Source: Actinomycetota bacterium
Lineage (GTDB): Bacteria; Actinomycetota; Acidimicrobiia; Acidimicrobiales; JAHWKP01
Direction of reading: 5' to 3'
Assembly (NCBI GenBank): GCA_019347775.1
Contig: JAHWKP010000101.1
Coordinates: forward strand, 1 to 6,243
DNA length: 6,243 bases
Under the pieces are notes generated by a model. That model saw only the letters and a list, made by a program, of their open reading frames with translations. It was not told the DNA's origin and did not search any database. Positions 5,807-6,243 of this stretch are shown here, piece after piece. The translations under genes and the position numbers were made by a program. The number at the start of each line of letters is the position of its first letter. Position 1 is the stretch's first letter.

Positions 5807-6243
5807 GCGGGCACTGACCCTATGTAAGGACAGCGACCTTCCTCGACGTGTCGCTCGAAGTCCTCGGGGAACATCTGGATGGCCGAGACGATCGGCATCG
5901 GAATGGAGGGTCCGAGCTGGCAGATCGTCGTGTACGGAGGAGGCCACATGAGTTTCGGGACGATGCCCCGGCAGACATCCATGATCATCTTGACGTCGTC
6001 GCTTCGCCCCGCGCCGGTCTCGATGCGCCGCAGCGCCTTCTCCAGCCAGCTCCCTCCCTCACGACACGGCGTGCACTGGCCGCAGGACTCATGGGCGTAG
6101 AACTTGGTCAAGCGCCATGCAACGCGCACGGGGCAGGCCGAGTCATCCACGACGATCACCGACCCTGACCCCAGCATCGTTCCCCCGCCGTCGGGCAGCA
6201 CCCCTTCGGCGCGGTCCACCCCGGCCTTCGAATAGGGCACGTC
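5803..6243 (-). CDS. nuoF: NADH-quinone oxidoreductase subunit F, 3' part (cut by window edge)
   Basis: C-terminal 146 residues of the NADH-binding, FMN-containing 51-kDa subunit, where NADH is oxidised and electrons enter cluster N3. The NADH and FMN sites lie in the missing N-terminal part beyond 6243. Visible landmarks (numbered from the first visible codon) are MLGSGSVIVV (23-32), RLTKFYAHESCGQCTPCREG (44-63) with N3 ligands C54, C57 and C60, the helical segment through DVCRGI (89-94), and the fourth ligand C108 in TTICQLGPSIP. The spacing from the third to the fourth cysteine is 48 residues, against about 41 in E. coli and Thermus, with a proline-rich stretch (LMWPPPYTT, 98-106) filling the difference. 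The stretch before MLGSG also looks several residues longer than usual. The TGA at 5805-5803 overlaps the nuoG start. NAD-dependent formate dehydrogenase or hydrogenase diaphorase subunits share this fold, but the adjacent nuoG-L genes settle the call. Confidence 0.96.
   Translation of the reverse strand, partial: DVPYSKAGVDRAEGVLPDGGGTMLGSGSVIVVDDSACPVRVAWRLTKFYAHESCGQCTPCREGGSWLEKALRRIETGAGRSDDVKMIMDVCRGIVPKLMWPPPYTTICQLGPSIPMPIVSAIQMFPEDFERHVEEGRCPYIGSVPA

Noticed and set aside
5807..5947. A 47-residue N-terminal extension of NuoG from an upstream start at 5947
   Set aside because: The extension lies wholly inside the nuoF coding region in another frame, resembles no NuoG N-terminus, and the ATG overlapping the nuoF stop fits the operon pattern.
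1..6243. A previously undescribed system in the window
   Set aside because: All but 31 bp is accounted for by seven contiguous, recognisable complex I genes. No extra gene, array, repeat family or mobile element was found; only unusual details within known genes remain.

Overview
The window is an internal piece of a nuo operon encoding proton-pumping NADH:quinone oxidoreductase (respiratory complex I). All genes are on the minus strand, so transcription runs from the right edge to the left edge in the order nuoF (3' part only), nuoG, nuoH, nuoI, nuoJ, nuoK, nuoL (5' part only). Both edges cut genes: nuoF at the right and nuoL at the left. The high GC content, strongly GC-ending codons and the style of the Nuo proteins suggest a high-GC bacterium, most likely an actinobacterium (Actinomycetota), possibly a less-studied class. 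I cannot place it more precisely by eye.

Layout from the transcription start side: nuoF C-terminal 146 residues (6243-5803), nuoG 812 aa (5806-3368), nuoH 394 aa (3371-2187), nuoI 197 aa (2187-1594), nuoJ 182 aa (1597-1049), nuoK 101 aa (1052-747), then a 31-bp gap, then nuoL first 238 residues (715-1). Every junction from F to K overlaps (ATGA at F/G, G/H, I/J and J/K; TGATG at H/I). Only K/L has a true intergenic space. The genes cover almost the whole window: there is no long non-coding stretch, and I saw no promoter, terminator, RNA gene, mobile element, long repeat or CRISPR array.

How the parts work together: NuoF (FMN, cluster N3) takes electrons from NADH. NuoG (N1b, N4, N5, N7) and NuoI (N6a, N6b) belong to the hydrophilic arm wire that leads to quinone. 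NuoH forms the membrane side of the quinone chamber. NuoJ and NuoK link it to the antiporter-like subunits, of which NuoL is the distal one. All Fe-S ligands expected in the visible parts are present, so the complex looks functional.

I found no undescribed system. The points worth a second look are: (1) NuoL has Ala149 where the TM5 proton-channel glutamate (E. coli Glu144) belongs, although Asp178 and Lys229 equivalents are kept; (2) third-position GC rises from roughly 80-90% in nuoG-J to about 98% in nuoL, with the change falling inside nuoK; (3) NuoF has an enlarged loop before the last N3 cysteine; (4) a small hairpin could hide the nuoL Shine-Dalgarno sequence.
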